A stretch of 64,000 bases of DNA from Reticulitermes lucifugus (lineage: Eukaryota; Arthropoda; Insecta; Blattodea; Rhinotermitidae): the NCBI GenBank assembly GCA_026260175.1, contig JAKCWW010000050.1, positions 13,112 to 77,111 of the forward strand, read 5' to 3'. Position numbers and translations under genes: made by a program. The notes beneath the pieces are model-generated. The model saw only the letters and a list, made by a program, of their open reading frames with translations. It searched no databases and was not told the origin of the DNA. Positions 24,493 through 34,595 of the stretch are shown here, piece after piece (positions within the stretch are counted from its first letter, which is position 1; every line of letters starts with the position of its first letter).

Positions 24493-25464
24493 TTACTTAA
24501 AGAAACTACAATATTGGCAGCCAATTACATGGCACAGGCCTAAAAATTTTAAAATAAATTCTGGTACAAAGCGACCATATTGTGGGATGAATTTTGCATC
24601 ACGCCAAAGTTTTAAAAAGAACTGTAATGACTGACTTCCGTACACACTTTTAAAATACCTCTCTTAGAGGCTGTATATTACGTGAGAATGTGAGGATATG
24701 ATATTTTATTGCATAATAAATTTTATTCCCATATAAATAGCGAGTAAACTTTTATTATCATTTAAATAAGGTCATTATTTCAAACTACAAAGTGTGTGGT
24801 ACCTACTTTCATAGGTCTTGTATATAAACAAGAATAGAGGATTAAATAAGAAGTTGTGCGTGTTACAGTTTTTACTCTCATTTGTAATTGTTTGTCAAAA
24901 GCAGCTTATTTCGTAAACATTATCGAGAAAACGTGAAAATTTATGTGCTGTGATTATTTTCTGCACCAAACAAACATGTAATAGGGTTGTGAGAAATGAG
25001 TTTGTGTGCTGTGAGAAGTGGAAATTAGCCGGTAGAAGTGGTTCTGGCAAGAACAAGCTTTTAAATTTGAGAAACTCGTTTTGGTTACGACTGAAAATAA
25101 CAGATTTGATTGAAGTAAAAGGTGAAATCTACTTCAGAACTAGAAAATAAAAAGAAACATTATTAAGTAGGAAATTTAAGATGACTTATCATACGTGCAA
25201 CTTTCACGACCCCGAAGAAAATATAAGAGTGAAGGAGATAAGATAGTGTAATTTTAAGTCTATTAATAATTTTAACTTAGACAAAAATGAAGGCACTTTT
25301 CACGTTTACTGATTTGGAACTGCTTCAAAATAAAGCAGTCGTTTTCATTAGCGAGTTCTTGACAGCGTGATTTGGAAACGATCCTATAACGCGGAGTTCT
25401 GGACAAAGAATAAGCCACTTCATTCCAGCTTATAAATACTGTATTTCATCGTTCTAAATGTTAG
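24493..25464. other. No feature recognised
   Basis: AT-rich, with no supported feature. Confidence 0.5.
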
Positions 25465-25846
25465 TTTCTTCTGGGTACGACGTAACTCTTACGTAAACGT
25501 TCGGAGTACTGGTGGACAAAGTAGCACCCGGACGGCTTCTAGGAGTACTTCCGCTTTCCCCCGTCAGTATTATTTTACCACTTCTGCATACTCACATTCA
25601 TTTACCTAGCATCGACGCTGTGTAAGCTTTGGAATTAACAGCGTCATTAAATAAAATTATTAGGACTTGAGGTTCTCATGAAGATAATCTTCTGTGATGT
25701 GACGACGCGTACTTTCGTTGGTAAGCGCCCAGATTTCGGGCAAAAGTGGTGCCTCCATCTTTCAACATGAAGATTAAGACAGGACATTCTTCTGAAAACT
25801 TGGTAGCTATCTACGAAATTACATGGAGTCAAATGCCAGAAGACTG
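25465..25846. mobile_element. M1 element split by a SINE-B piece
   Basis: A left end (TTTCTTCTGGGTACGACG, then ACGTTCGG) lies at 25465-25510. A right end (ACTTGGTAGCTATCTACG, then TGCCAGAAGACT) lies at 25788-25846. Between them is a SINE-B tail. The right terminus is itself the target of SINE-C copy 2. Reading the two ends as one element is an inference. Confidence 0.45.
25512..25600 (+). mobile_element. SINE-B copy 2, tail fragment
   Basis: GGTGGACAAAGTAGCACCCG followed by GGAGTACTTCCGCTTTCCCC corresponds to the SINE-B body after its B box (compare 36990-37060 and 45210-45270). The head is missing. Confidence 0.5.
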
Positions 25847-26105
25847 CCGATCCCAGTGTCCGCGCAGTCTAAGGTGTGGGGTCTACGGCCGTTCGCTTGC
25901 TGGAATTGCGGGTTCGAATTCCACAGGGGGCATGGATGTCTGTCTCTAGTGAGTGTTATGTTTTGTCAGGTAGAGAACCCTGCGACGTGCCGATCACTCG
26001 GCTAGAGGAGTCCTACCGAGCGTGGTGTGTTTGGGTGTGATCCCGAAACCTCAAAAATGAGGAGGTCTAGGCCCACTAGGGCTGTCGAGCCATGAAAAAA
26101 TACAT
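25842..26105 (+). mobile_element. SINE-C copy 2, full length with target duplication
   Basis: The head has GCCGATCCCAGTGTCCGCGC and a B box GGTTCGAATTCC. The body ends at GGGCTGTCGAGCCATG and an A-rich tail. Flanking ATGCCAGAA (25833-25841 and 26106-26114) is repeated exactly, which supports target-primed insertion into an M1 right end. Confidence 0.85.
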
Positions 26106-28018
26106 ATGCCAGAAATTTAGTCTTCGGTCAGAATAACTGACAGTTTTATTACTCTATACAACTTTCAACCGAAAGTATGGTCATAAAAACTGGGCAAAAT
26201 ACGAATTCATCTTCCTGGGTGTATACTACGAACTGAGGTTATGTCTCCCGGAATCGAGGACAGATTCTGTTTAATGAGCAGATGCATTTACCTGTAGCAT
26301 GAAAAATATTTTTCGCGTGCACCTTTACAGTTTTGGGCGTAACAGTGTGTGCCCTGAAGAAGAGTGCTTCACTCGGAGACTGTTGTGTGGCAACCGGTTT
26401 CTAAGCTGCCGCTCGGTTACACCCAGGGGCCAGCAAGTTTCAATTATTACCAAGAAATGAATGATGGAGTCCTTATTAATGTGGCAGCAACTGCCGACAT
26501 TCTAGCACTGCTGTCACAGACAGGAGCGCTCATGTGTTCCAGCGTTGTTTTATAATTAATGTCCTTTTGTGTTTAACACCTTGAACATGAACGTCATCTG
26601 AACAATACTGAAGAAATCATTTCCTGTTTCATAACAACGTCCAGGCGGGTAATTTTGTTTATGGAAATGGTCGAATATTTATTCTGAGAATCATATGAAG
26701 TCCGTAAATATACTTGTGGGAAATATGCGAAAGCAGGTTGTAAATATTTTGTTGCTGTGCTTAAGGGTTAAAAATATTCGATTTTATATGCAATAGGGTT
26801 TATGTAATAATATTTTTTTTCAATATACGAGTATACCCGAAAAAATTGTTATTAATTTCTCGTTACTTTGAGCCAGAATGTTTTAATGTCTCATATACAA
26901 AAACGTCAGTGCTGAAGTGTATAATTAACCTAAAATAAGAAGTACTTTTGTCAAGTTAATATAAGACTCCCCTCAAAGAGCGAGGAAGAAAATCTAAGCG
27001 TGAGTCACAAGGCTCCATCTTCCATGGAAAGGCGTCGGAGATGACAGCATGACGTAGACTTACATTTGATAGTGACAGTGATGTTTGAATCTTCAGGTAC
27101 AATGTTAACATTCCAGGTGTTTCACTCTAAACAGATTACACATTCATATTTCGAGATCTGAATATTGTGAAAAACAAATATATGGACTTATTCATATGTT
27201 AAAGCTTTTCTACAAAAGAGGATTATCAACCAGTTTCTAGTTCTGCTGGGGGAAAATTATTTCACTTTTCCCATTCAATCAAGTTGGGTTTTTATGTGTC
27301 TATAAAACAAACAGGGAAGTAGTGATGATTACGTAATGAAACATCCCACAAAGACTGCTACAGGGTATGTATAGTTAAATGAATCTCATAGGCGCCTTCC
27401 GCCATTGCTTTCAATATAACTTATTGGCCTGAAGCCATACAATTTATTGAGCAATCAAACTGAATGGCAAATTAAGTACTATTTTACAGGTCGTGATATT
27501 CATCTAAATATAACAGAAAGGATACCGACTTAAGAAAGAGAGCATATCCAAAGTAGGATCACTACAAATGCTGATGTGCACATCATATATGTAACACGTA
27601 TTTTGCTGCTTTGAATACCCTTAGGGCAAAGGAAGGCCTTCTAATTAATACCCGCTAACAGCTGGTTGACTGTTCTGAGTTTTCTGTGGCGGCAGCAGCA
27701 GCAGCAGCAGTACCATCTAGATTTCAGGGTTGGCCAACAAGCGGCCAGTTTCCTATTCCTTTAATCAACTAATATCATAAAGAACTGGGAAATAATAACT
27801 AATCTGGAGTTAAAATTGTTACAGTTACGAGTTCGGGTTTTCTACGGAATCCTGAAGCAAGCTGTTTTTCTATGAATGGGCGTTAACTCTCCCATCAATC
27901 GAAATTAATTCTTTTAATTCTCTATAAATCTCACACAACTTTTTCGCATATGAACAAATAAAAAGAAGGCAAAAATAAACTGCGGATTTCTTTTATGAAC
28001 TAATTAAATGCAGATTCA
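26106..28018. other. No gene; one core-like motif and a (GCA)n run
   Basis: At 26354-26380 CTGAAGA is followed by A, a perfect 5-bp stem (GAGTG / CACTC) and GGAGAC, close to the core seen in M1 to M3. A (GCA)7 run lies at 27690-27710. No other feature is supported. Confidence 0.45.
27690..27710 (+). repeat. (GCA)7 microsatellite
   Basis: Seven consecutive GCA units in unique sequence. Confidence 0.9.
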
Positions 28019-28170
28019 AGTCTTCTGGGATGTTATGTCGTGCCAACTGGTCATTAGTTACCGACGTTTCAAAGGATCGTACACCCTTCGTCTTCAGGGT
28101 AAAACAGTATAAGAAGGGTGGATTTTGACTGTTTGACCCTGAATAAAAGGGCAATAGGTCTTTCGAATAG
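28019..28170. mobile_element. M1 element whose right end has become a satellite
   Basis: The left end TCTTCTGGGATGTTATGTCG, then CCAACTGGTCATTAGTTACC and GACGTTTCAAAGGATCG, is among the best-kept in the window. The interior has a CTGAAGA...GAAAC core on the minus strand (28066-28097). The right terminus runs into the 52-bp tandem array at 28171. Confidence 0.7.
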
Positions 28171-28540
28171 TGCGGCAACTATTTATCACCGACAGGTTAT
28201 AACATATAAGAAGACAAATAGCTTCAGGAACTATTTACAGTCGACACGATATGACATATCAGAAGACAAATAGCTTCAGGAACTACTTACAATCAACACG
28301 ATATGACATACCAGAAGACAAATAGCTTCAGGAACTATTTACAATCGACACGATATGACATATCAGAGGACAAATAACTTCAGGAACTATTTACAATCGA
28401 CACGATATGACATATCAGAAGACAAATAGCTTCAGGAACTATTTACAATCGACACGATATGACATATCAGAGGACAAATAGCTTCAGGAACTATTTACAA
28501 TCGACACGATACGACATATCAGAGGACAAATAACTTCAGC
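28171..28540 (+). repeat. 52-bp tandem array, about seven units
   Basis: The marker CTTCAGGAACTATTTAC or its one-base variants recurs with GCTTCAG/ACTTCAG starting at 28221, 28273, 28325, 28377, 28429, 28481 and 28533, an exact 52-bp period. Each unit contains an M1-type right end (TCGACACGATATGACATATC, then AGAAGAC or AGAGGAC). Units differ at only a few positions, and units at 28377 and 28533 share the same two changes. The array therefore grew by duplication of a transposon terminus, probably by unequal exchange or slippage. Confidence 0.92.
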
Positions 28541-30440
28541 TTTTGGGGGTTTGTCATGTCAATATAGCATTCCAGCAGCTATATTTATACACACCGCAAC
28601 AACATAATTATAAATTTACTCGTACATTCTGAAAAAAAGAATATAAATTTTATTTGTACCTTATAATGTGTCATATGTGTACGTAAAATATTTTATTTGT
28701 TCTTAACACATGTTTTATTTTGGGTTGATTCATTCAATGTTTGCAGCTTGTTTGAGAATTATTTTCCGAATTCCTACCCAACGTCATGCCTATCTCTTTG
28801 TATAGCTCTGCGCCTGTCATGCTCTATAAAACTTTCTTCTGAGAAAGTTCTTAATTTTAAAAACGTCTGTACCAATCCTTTACGTTCTTTTTACTTTCAG
28901 AGGTAACTGAGGAAAGACAAGTAATAACACATTTGGCAAATAAATAATGGACATAATACGTTTGTATCATGTTTACAAAAATCTTGTCCTTTTTGTTTAT
29001 TAATTACTTGATTATTCATTATCATTTAACAATCACAAATTCTTTATCGTCAGAGTGGAAGAAGGAAAAAAAATGGTTTGTAAATTTCCCAAAAGTCGCC
29101 GAATTCGCAGCCGATTGGACAGCACTCATGCTTCGTGTTAAGAGTTCCCAGTTTCAAACCTCAGCCCGGACACCGGCTATCCTGTCGGAGATTTACACTA
29201 GTTGTCCCAGTTCCTGTAGGCAGTTGGCACTCAGCAATTCAGTTTAGATCACGGTGGCTTCGTTCGAAATTATTTGCACCTCTCCGTTAAATAATCATTC
29301 TATCAATCAATAGTATATGAGGCTGGAAAATGTTCTTAAATAAACAAAGAATATCGAAAATTGCACTGCGGTAATCGTTCTTGCACTGCTGCTGATTTCT
29401 TTCTCCCATAACCATGGAGACTCTTACATTGAGCGTTGTTAAGCAGTCGGGTCATGTCTGGCCGGAAGATGTAAGATTTTTCATCGCCAGTTTCGCTGCA
29501 GCTGCCCTCGACTCCAGCTGCAACCCAGCTCCAGCAACTGCGTGACGTCACATAACCACTCTCACTTTGTTGTAACACACCCGCACGCCTTCTTCATCTA
29601 CAGTTCGATCTTACCTATCGGGTGGAACCACAAGTTCCAGTGCCTGACGTGAGGGCTGGACAACCATCTTTGTCAAGAGAATGAACAAACACTTTCTTGT
29701 TTTAGTTGTAGCTTGCATAAAAAGCGCCATCGTTTGTAGAAATTGTTTTGAAATTATCATATATCTGGTCACAGAAACTGCAGAAACATTCTCCAAAATA
29801 GTGTTTAAAACGGATGTGGCTATAATGTGTAACCTGAAAATATCCCAGGAACGTCTGCAGAAAGTGACATTCCTTTCAGTAGTATTAACACATATAATTT
29901 GCATACAGCCAGTTTCAAAACCCTCCCTTAAGTAAGGCCGACAAAAATTAAAATAAACGGTTTATATTAAGCGTAATTAATAGCAAAATGTTATCACGGA
30001 ATGTTTATTGCGCTTACGTACTCAGTTGGTATCTGTAATCCAATTTCATAAATTCTGACTAACGTAGGTCCCTCATTAGGAAAAAACGAATGGAGGATAT
30101 TCCTTGCACTGGTCCCTTATTGATTATTTCTTATGGGGTGAGGAGTGAATAACTCCCTTCTTTTGTACTAAAGGTTCATTTCAATCACTTTTCCAGTTGT
30201 TTTGAGCGCAGGCCTGAACTATAATAAATTAAACATTAAATCAATTAGAAATACCTAAATGTTAAGCGAGTTTCTATGCCTAACCCCTCTACATCGGGCA
30301 GACACACTTCGTAAATGGATGATAAATCGTGGAAATACTACAAAGGAACACAATGTACAGACATGAAGTACTGATTCGTTGCTTGCTAGGATTTTTAAAT
30401 TTAAAATTGTTCTTGTTCCGTGCACTAAGGCAAATCACCA
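28541..30440. other. No feature firmly supported (1.9 kb)
   Basis: The segment 29098-29260 has a tRNA-like flavour (CAGTTTCAAACCTC as a weak B box) and could be a worn SINE, but I cannot align it to the three families here. The rest shows nothing. Confidence 0.4.
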
Positions 30441-30893
30441 TATACATTCCAATAACTGCACTATAATTAGATACTGTAATATTCAAACATGTGGTAATCC
30501 TCCAAACTGTTTCGGCCTTTTTCGGCCATCTTCAGGGAGGTGTGCACAAAGAAAAGTACAATAATGGCTAGTTATATCATAGATGTGCAATAATAAAGTT
30601 AAAATACAAATATTAAAATGGTTAAAAAGATTAAAAAGCACAGTACAATGTATCATAATAGTTATTATTTGACTGCAAACAAACATCTGTTGAAGAAATA
30701 CATCTTCGTTTTCAGGGATGTTTCTATTTTAACTTTATTATTGCATATATATGACATAACTAGACATTATTATATTTTTCTTTGTTGAATACCTACCTGA
30801 AGATGGCCAAAGAAGGCCGAAACGTGCAGGATGGTTACAACATGTTTGTATATTATTGTATCTAATTATAGTGCAGTAATTGGAATATACATA
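30441..30893. mobile_element. M3 long-inverted-repeat MITE
   Basis: Arms 30441-30606 and 30725-30893 are inverted copies at roughly 80-85 percent identity, around a 118-bp AT-rich spacer. Shared blocks include CACTATAATTAGATAC, AAACATGT, TTCGGCC, GGCCATCTTCAGG, CTAGTTAT and AATAAAGTTAAAATA. Each arm contains CTGAAGA-T-GGCC-loop-GGCC-GAAAC (30797-30823 on plus; 30509-30535 on minus). There is no coding sequence and the superfamily is unassigned. Confidence 0.85.
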
Positions 30894-31357
30894 AGCTAGG
30901 ATCTCTTTCTGAAATTTGTTCAGCCCTGCGTTGCACAGAAATATTAGATCCTCGAGCGTCACTGAAAGAGCGGTTAGCGACACGGAACGTTGGCAGACGT
31001 GATCAGTTCAACATCAGCCGATCTGACGACCATCACGACCGCTAAGAAATGAGGCTTAGGATCTTATGAGTTGCCGAGTTAAAAAGCATGTTGCCACAGA
31101 CCTGCCTGAATCATGATATATATAGTGTACACAATTCTGCGATGGCAAGCGTACCTCAACACAGATATACTAACCATTGAAAGACAAGTTACCACTTTAT
31201 ATATCACCACGTTTAGCATTCAAAAATTTTACATTCTGCCCACAGAATGCATTTATGTGTTCTGTATGGTTCTCAGAACAAAATTATTTCCTTATATCAT
31301 ACAACATTAACTCATTGTTTTTAATAACCGGGACGGAATGTGTTTACTGCGCGGTAC

Positions 31358-31484
31358 GAAGGGATCGGAGCTTCAAGTTGATCACTCACCTCCATCTAAT
31401 GCAGAGGTTAAGAATGAACAGAGCTATATATCTCCTCACCCTATATGCCTCCATGGCGTGGACAGGGAAGATTTTACCCTTTAC
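31358..31484 (+). mobile_element. SINE-A copy 6, 3' half
   Basis: TCACTCACCTCCATCTAATG, GCAGAGGTTAAGAATGA, then TATGCCTCCATGGCGTGG and ACAGGGAAGATTTTACCC form the 3' half of the family with a well-kept tail. The 5' half is missing, as expected from incomplete reverse transcription. Confidence 0.8.
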
Positions 31485-32033
31485 ATAAGAGATATAGGCC
31501 TTGAAGGTGCTGGCTACTGAACTGGCGAATGGTAGTGTCTTACTACAAGGTTCTGTGAAGAGTGTGATATTGTTGCATTCTTTAAAATCAGAGAATTCTA
31601 CAAATAAAATAAAATTAATTTACCGTTCAAGTATATCATTGGTAACAACCAGTACTCTTTGATTAAGTGAGATGATATTGAATGCTATATTCGGAATAGC
31701 TATTTATAAAACACCGCACCACTTGGAAGGAGGTTTCTTAAGTATCAGAAACTCCGGATTGAAGATTGTAAGGACACGCATATTGTTCAACAAAAAAAAA
31801 ACGGAAAAATGTTTGAACAAAATAATAACCTAAGAGTGACGCCACTTGCATGAAGTGTGCATTTTAGCGCAGTGAATTAACTTCAGATTACTGTATTGTT
31901 AACACCTTCATACAGTGAAATATTAAACATTTCCTGTATATTTCGGATTGTGTGACATGTGGCCTTATTTGCATTCAGTATTCAATACAGAAGTGTAATA
32001 AATAGTTTTGTTTGTAAATAGTTTTGTTCACGG
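31485..32033. other. No feature recognised
   Basis: AT-rich, with a poly-A run at about 31790-31800. Confidence 0.5.
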
Positions 32034-32066
32034 ACCTGTCGTAAGACAGACTACAGAATGAATGAA
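32034..32066 (+). mobile_element. Minimal LINE 3' end
   Basis: CGGACCTGTCGTAAGACAGA then CTACAGAATGAATGA matches the last ten codons and stop of the LINE at position 2 (G-P-V-V-R-Q-T-T-E). Only about 33 bp are present, so this is a severely 5'-truncated insertion or a relic. Confidence 0.55.
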
Positions 32067-32938
32067 CCAGGTGTAACAAAGTTTCTTATGGTAGTCTTCA
32101 AATAAAAATGAAAGTTGCGTATTTTTTGGAGTCATTCTTAACTACTTGACAGAAAGATTCAAATAAGCACATTTAACAAGTATAGAGCGAAATAAATATT
32201 TAAAATTTCCTAGCGTTAATTTACGGCAGTTACTGTCTTAAAACTCTCGTGAGGTCAGCAGACGTGACTTTGTGACTACTTCTGTTGTGTACACAAGACC
32301 AGTGCTTCATAGTTTTATTACATTTTACGAAGAGTCCTTTTTTGTTTTGTTTCATATCTACAGTCGTAAATTTTGCAGCAGCAGGATTATGAGCGAGGGA
32401 TTGCATTGCACTATATGGGCTATGGAGGCAGCATTTTTACCCCGAAAAGTTGAAATTCACCTACTAGTCTACATAGAATCGTAACTTTAAAGAACAAAAT
32501 CTTAATTTTTACCGCCGTGAAAACCTCAAATCCCACGCTGTTACATGTCAAAATGCCAAGACAAAACTGAGAACAATGACCTTAAACACGAGTTTGGTCG
32601 ACATGCACAGGGTTATTGATTGTTAAATACATGTTGAATTTATTGTCCAATACCATGCATGATTAATCCAGAGAGGCTAGAAGCGGCAAGTGGCACTGTA
32701 AAGGATGATTGACCCTAAACGTGAAATTCTCTCTGTGAGCTACACAACAGCTGACCTTAGCTATCATTAAAGTCTAGTGGATGTGGGGCTTCAATAGGAG
32801 CTTTCGTTTGGAATTCTGACTTGCAGTTCAAGGGCAACGAAACAATGGAGCCTTCTGATTAACTAGGCCCGACTAAAGGGCATGTATTTTGTGTACGTCA
32901 GACTGCTATCTTAAGTTCCATCGAGATTCACAACGCTT
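32067..32938. other. No feature recognised
   Basis: No supported feature. Confidence 0.5.
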
Positions 32939-32952
32939 ATAACATTTTGAAA

Positions 32953-33187
32953 GCCGATCCCAGTGGCCGCGCTGTCTAAGGCGTGGGTCTTCCGGTGCTC
33001 TATTGCTGGGATTGCGGGTACGAATCTCTTCGAGGGCATGGATGTCTCTTGTGCGGTCTCTGCGTCGGGCTGATCACTCGTGCAGAGGAGTCGTACTGAG
33101 TGTGGTGCGTATAACTGAGTGCGATCGTAAAGCCTGGATAATGAGGAGGCCCTGCCCCACTAGGGGCTGTTGCGCCATGGAAAAAAA
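32953..33187 (+). mobile_element. SINE-C copy 3, full length, perfect target duplication
   Basis: The element runs from GCCGATCCCAGTGGCCGCGC to GCTGTTGCGCCATGG and an A-rich tail. The 14-bp duplication ATAACATTTTGAAA is exact (32939-32952 and 33188-33201). The A-box region TGGCCGCGCTGTCTAAGGC resembles a leucine or serine tRNA, with one deviation from the Pol III consensus. The B box (GGGTACGAATC) has one change. Perfect flanks suggest it is among the younger insertions. Confidence 0.92.
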
Positions 33188-33210
33188 ATAACATTTTGAA
33201 ACGCATAATG

Positions 33211-33237
33211 ATCTCAGACCCTCCTGGTTTGCTTGGA
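33211..33237 (-). mobile_element. Inverted duplicate of the LINE 5' edge
   Basis: These 27 bases are the reverse complement of LINE bases 33254-33280 with 25 of 27 matches, including 19 consecutive ones, across a 16-base gap. Inverted 5' ends are known from twin-primed LINE insertions. Confidence 0.7.
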
Positions 33238-33247
33238 CCTTCCGCTA

Positions 33248-34175
33248 GCAATATCCAAGCAAACCAGGAGGGACTGAAATTGAATGGGGCACATCATTTC
33301 TGGTTTACGCTGACTGCGTTAGTTCACTGGGCGAAAACATAAGTACTATAAAGTAAAACACAGAGGATTTTCTACTCGTCAGTAAGGAGCTTGGTCTAGA
33401 GGTAAATACTGAAAAACTAAGTATATATTCATGTCTTGTAAACAGAATTCAGGAAAAAAATCAGCATAATGACAGCTAATAAATTCTTTGAAAAAGCTGC
33501 AAATTCAAATATTTGGGAACGAAACTAACGTATGAAAGTAGCACGTATGATTACATTAATAGCAGATTAAATAAAAAAAATATTTGCTATGTTTTGTCTC
33601 CCCATTTGCTCTCTAAGAGTATAGAGATTAAAAGTATAAAGAATGATAATTTTGCCTGTTGTTTTATATAGGTGTGAAACTTGGTCGCTCATATTAAAGG
33701 TAGAACATAGGCTGAGGATATGCGAGAATAGGGTGCTAAGGAAGATATTTGGGCCTAAGAGGGAGGAAGTTAAAGGTCGGATTAAATAGCGTTGTCATGA
33801 TTGTGATGATTTGAACTTCTCACCAAATGTTACTTTAATGGTGAAATCAATAACGATGAGATGGGCGGAACATGTCGCACTTATGGGGGAGAAAAGAATG
33901 CATACAGGCTTTTGGTGGGGAAATCGAAAAAAAAGAGACCACTTGGAAGACACAGGCACAGATGGAAAAATAATAATATTTCAGTGGTACTTCAAAAAAT
34001 AGGATGACAGATTTTGCGTTGGATAAGTATGATTCAGGTTAGGGACAAATGGCAGGGTAGGTTCTTGTGGACACGGTAATGAAATTTGGGGTTGAATAAA
34101 ATGCGGGGAAATTCATTTCCTCTGGAGCTATTAGCTTGTCAAGTAGGACTCTGCTCCGTGGAGGTTAATTTGAGG
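33248..34175 (+). mobile_element. LINE fragment: reverse transcriptase end and C-terminal region
   Basis: The product is the non-LTR retrotransposon protein that copies element RNA at the insertion site. In order I read Q-E-G-L-K-L-N-G, then V-Y-A-D-C-V-S-S-L-G-E-N (33303 onward; the family has Y-A-D-D, so a catalytic aspartate is changed to cysteine). Next come L-G-L-E-V-N-T-E-K and F-K-Y-L-G-T. After a frame change come L-P-V-V-L-Y-R-C-E-T-W-S-L and R-V-L-R-K-I-F-G-P-K-R-E-E-V. From about 33855 comes M-R-W-A-E-H-V-A-L-M-G-E-K-R. The end, to about 34175, has weaker matches. At least four frameshifts and several stops are present, so it is dead. The 5' part is missing. The clade is not assigned. 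Confidence 0.88.
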
Positions 34176-34252
34176 CAGGTTAACACTTGAGTGAATACTA
34201 TACATGCCATCTGCTATAACATTAAGAATTTCTACTTTCTTCTCACTGGAGC

Positions 34253-34300
34253 CTGAGTAGCGCAGTATTATAGCGAATAGCCTACGGGCTGGACGATCCG
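34253..34300 (+). mobile_element. SINE-A head fragment
   Basis: GAGTAGCGCAGTATTATAGC, then CCTACGGGCTGGACGATCCG, is the tRNA-like start of SINE-A in plus orientation. It breaks off exactly where the target duplication of the next, oppositely oriented copy begins. Confidence 0.65.
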
Positions 34301-34310
34301 AATATGAAGA

Positions 34311-34584
34311 TAAAGGTAAAATTTTCTCTGTCTACGCTATGTAGGTATATAGGGGGAGTAGTTATAGCTCCACTCACACTCAACCTCGAAGCTAGATGGA
34401 GGCGAGTGGTCAACATCGCATCCTGGCCGCTTAACCCCTGAGAAAGAATACCGTTATCCTCTGACCTCAGAGCCAGTGTTGACATTTTGGGAAAGAGAAA
34501 AACCTCTTGCTCCTAGCCGCGGTTTTTTCGAACCCTGGACCATCCAGACCGTAGCCTAGTAGCTATACCGACTACGTTATCCTG
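34311..34584 (-). mobile_element. SINE-A copy 7, full length
   Basis: On the minus strand the copy runs from the head (complement of GTAGCTATACCGACTACG) through a B-box region (complement of TTCGAACCC) to the tail with TAAAGGTAAAATTTTCTCTG in complement. Flanks GAATATGAAGA (34300-34310) and GAACGTGAAGA (34585-34595) match at 9 of 11 bases and are a likely target duplication. Confidence 0.85.
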
Positions 34585-34595
34585 AACGTGAAGAA

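Noticed and set aside
28171-28540. CRISPR-like regular repeats
   Set aside because: The units are contiguous with no unique spacers, and the genome is eukaryotic. It is a tandem satellite.
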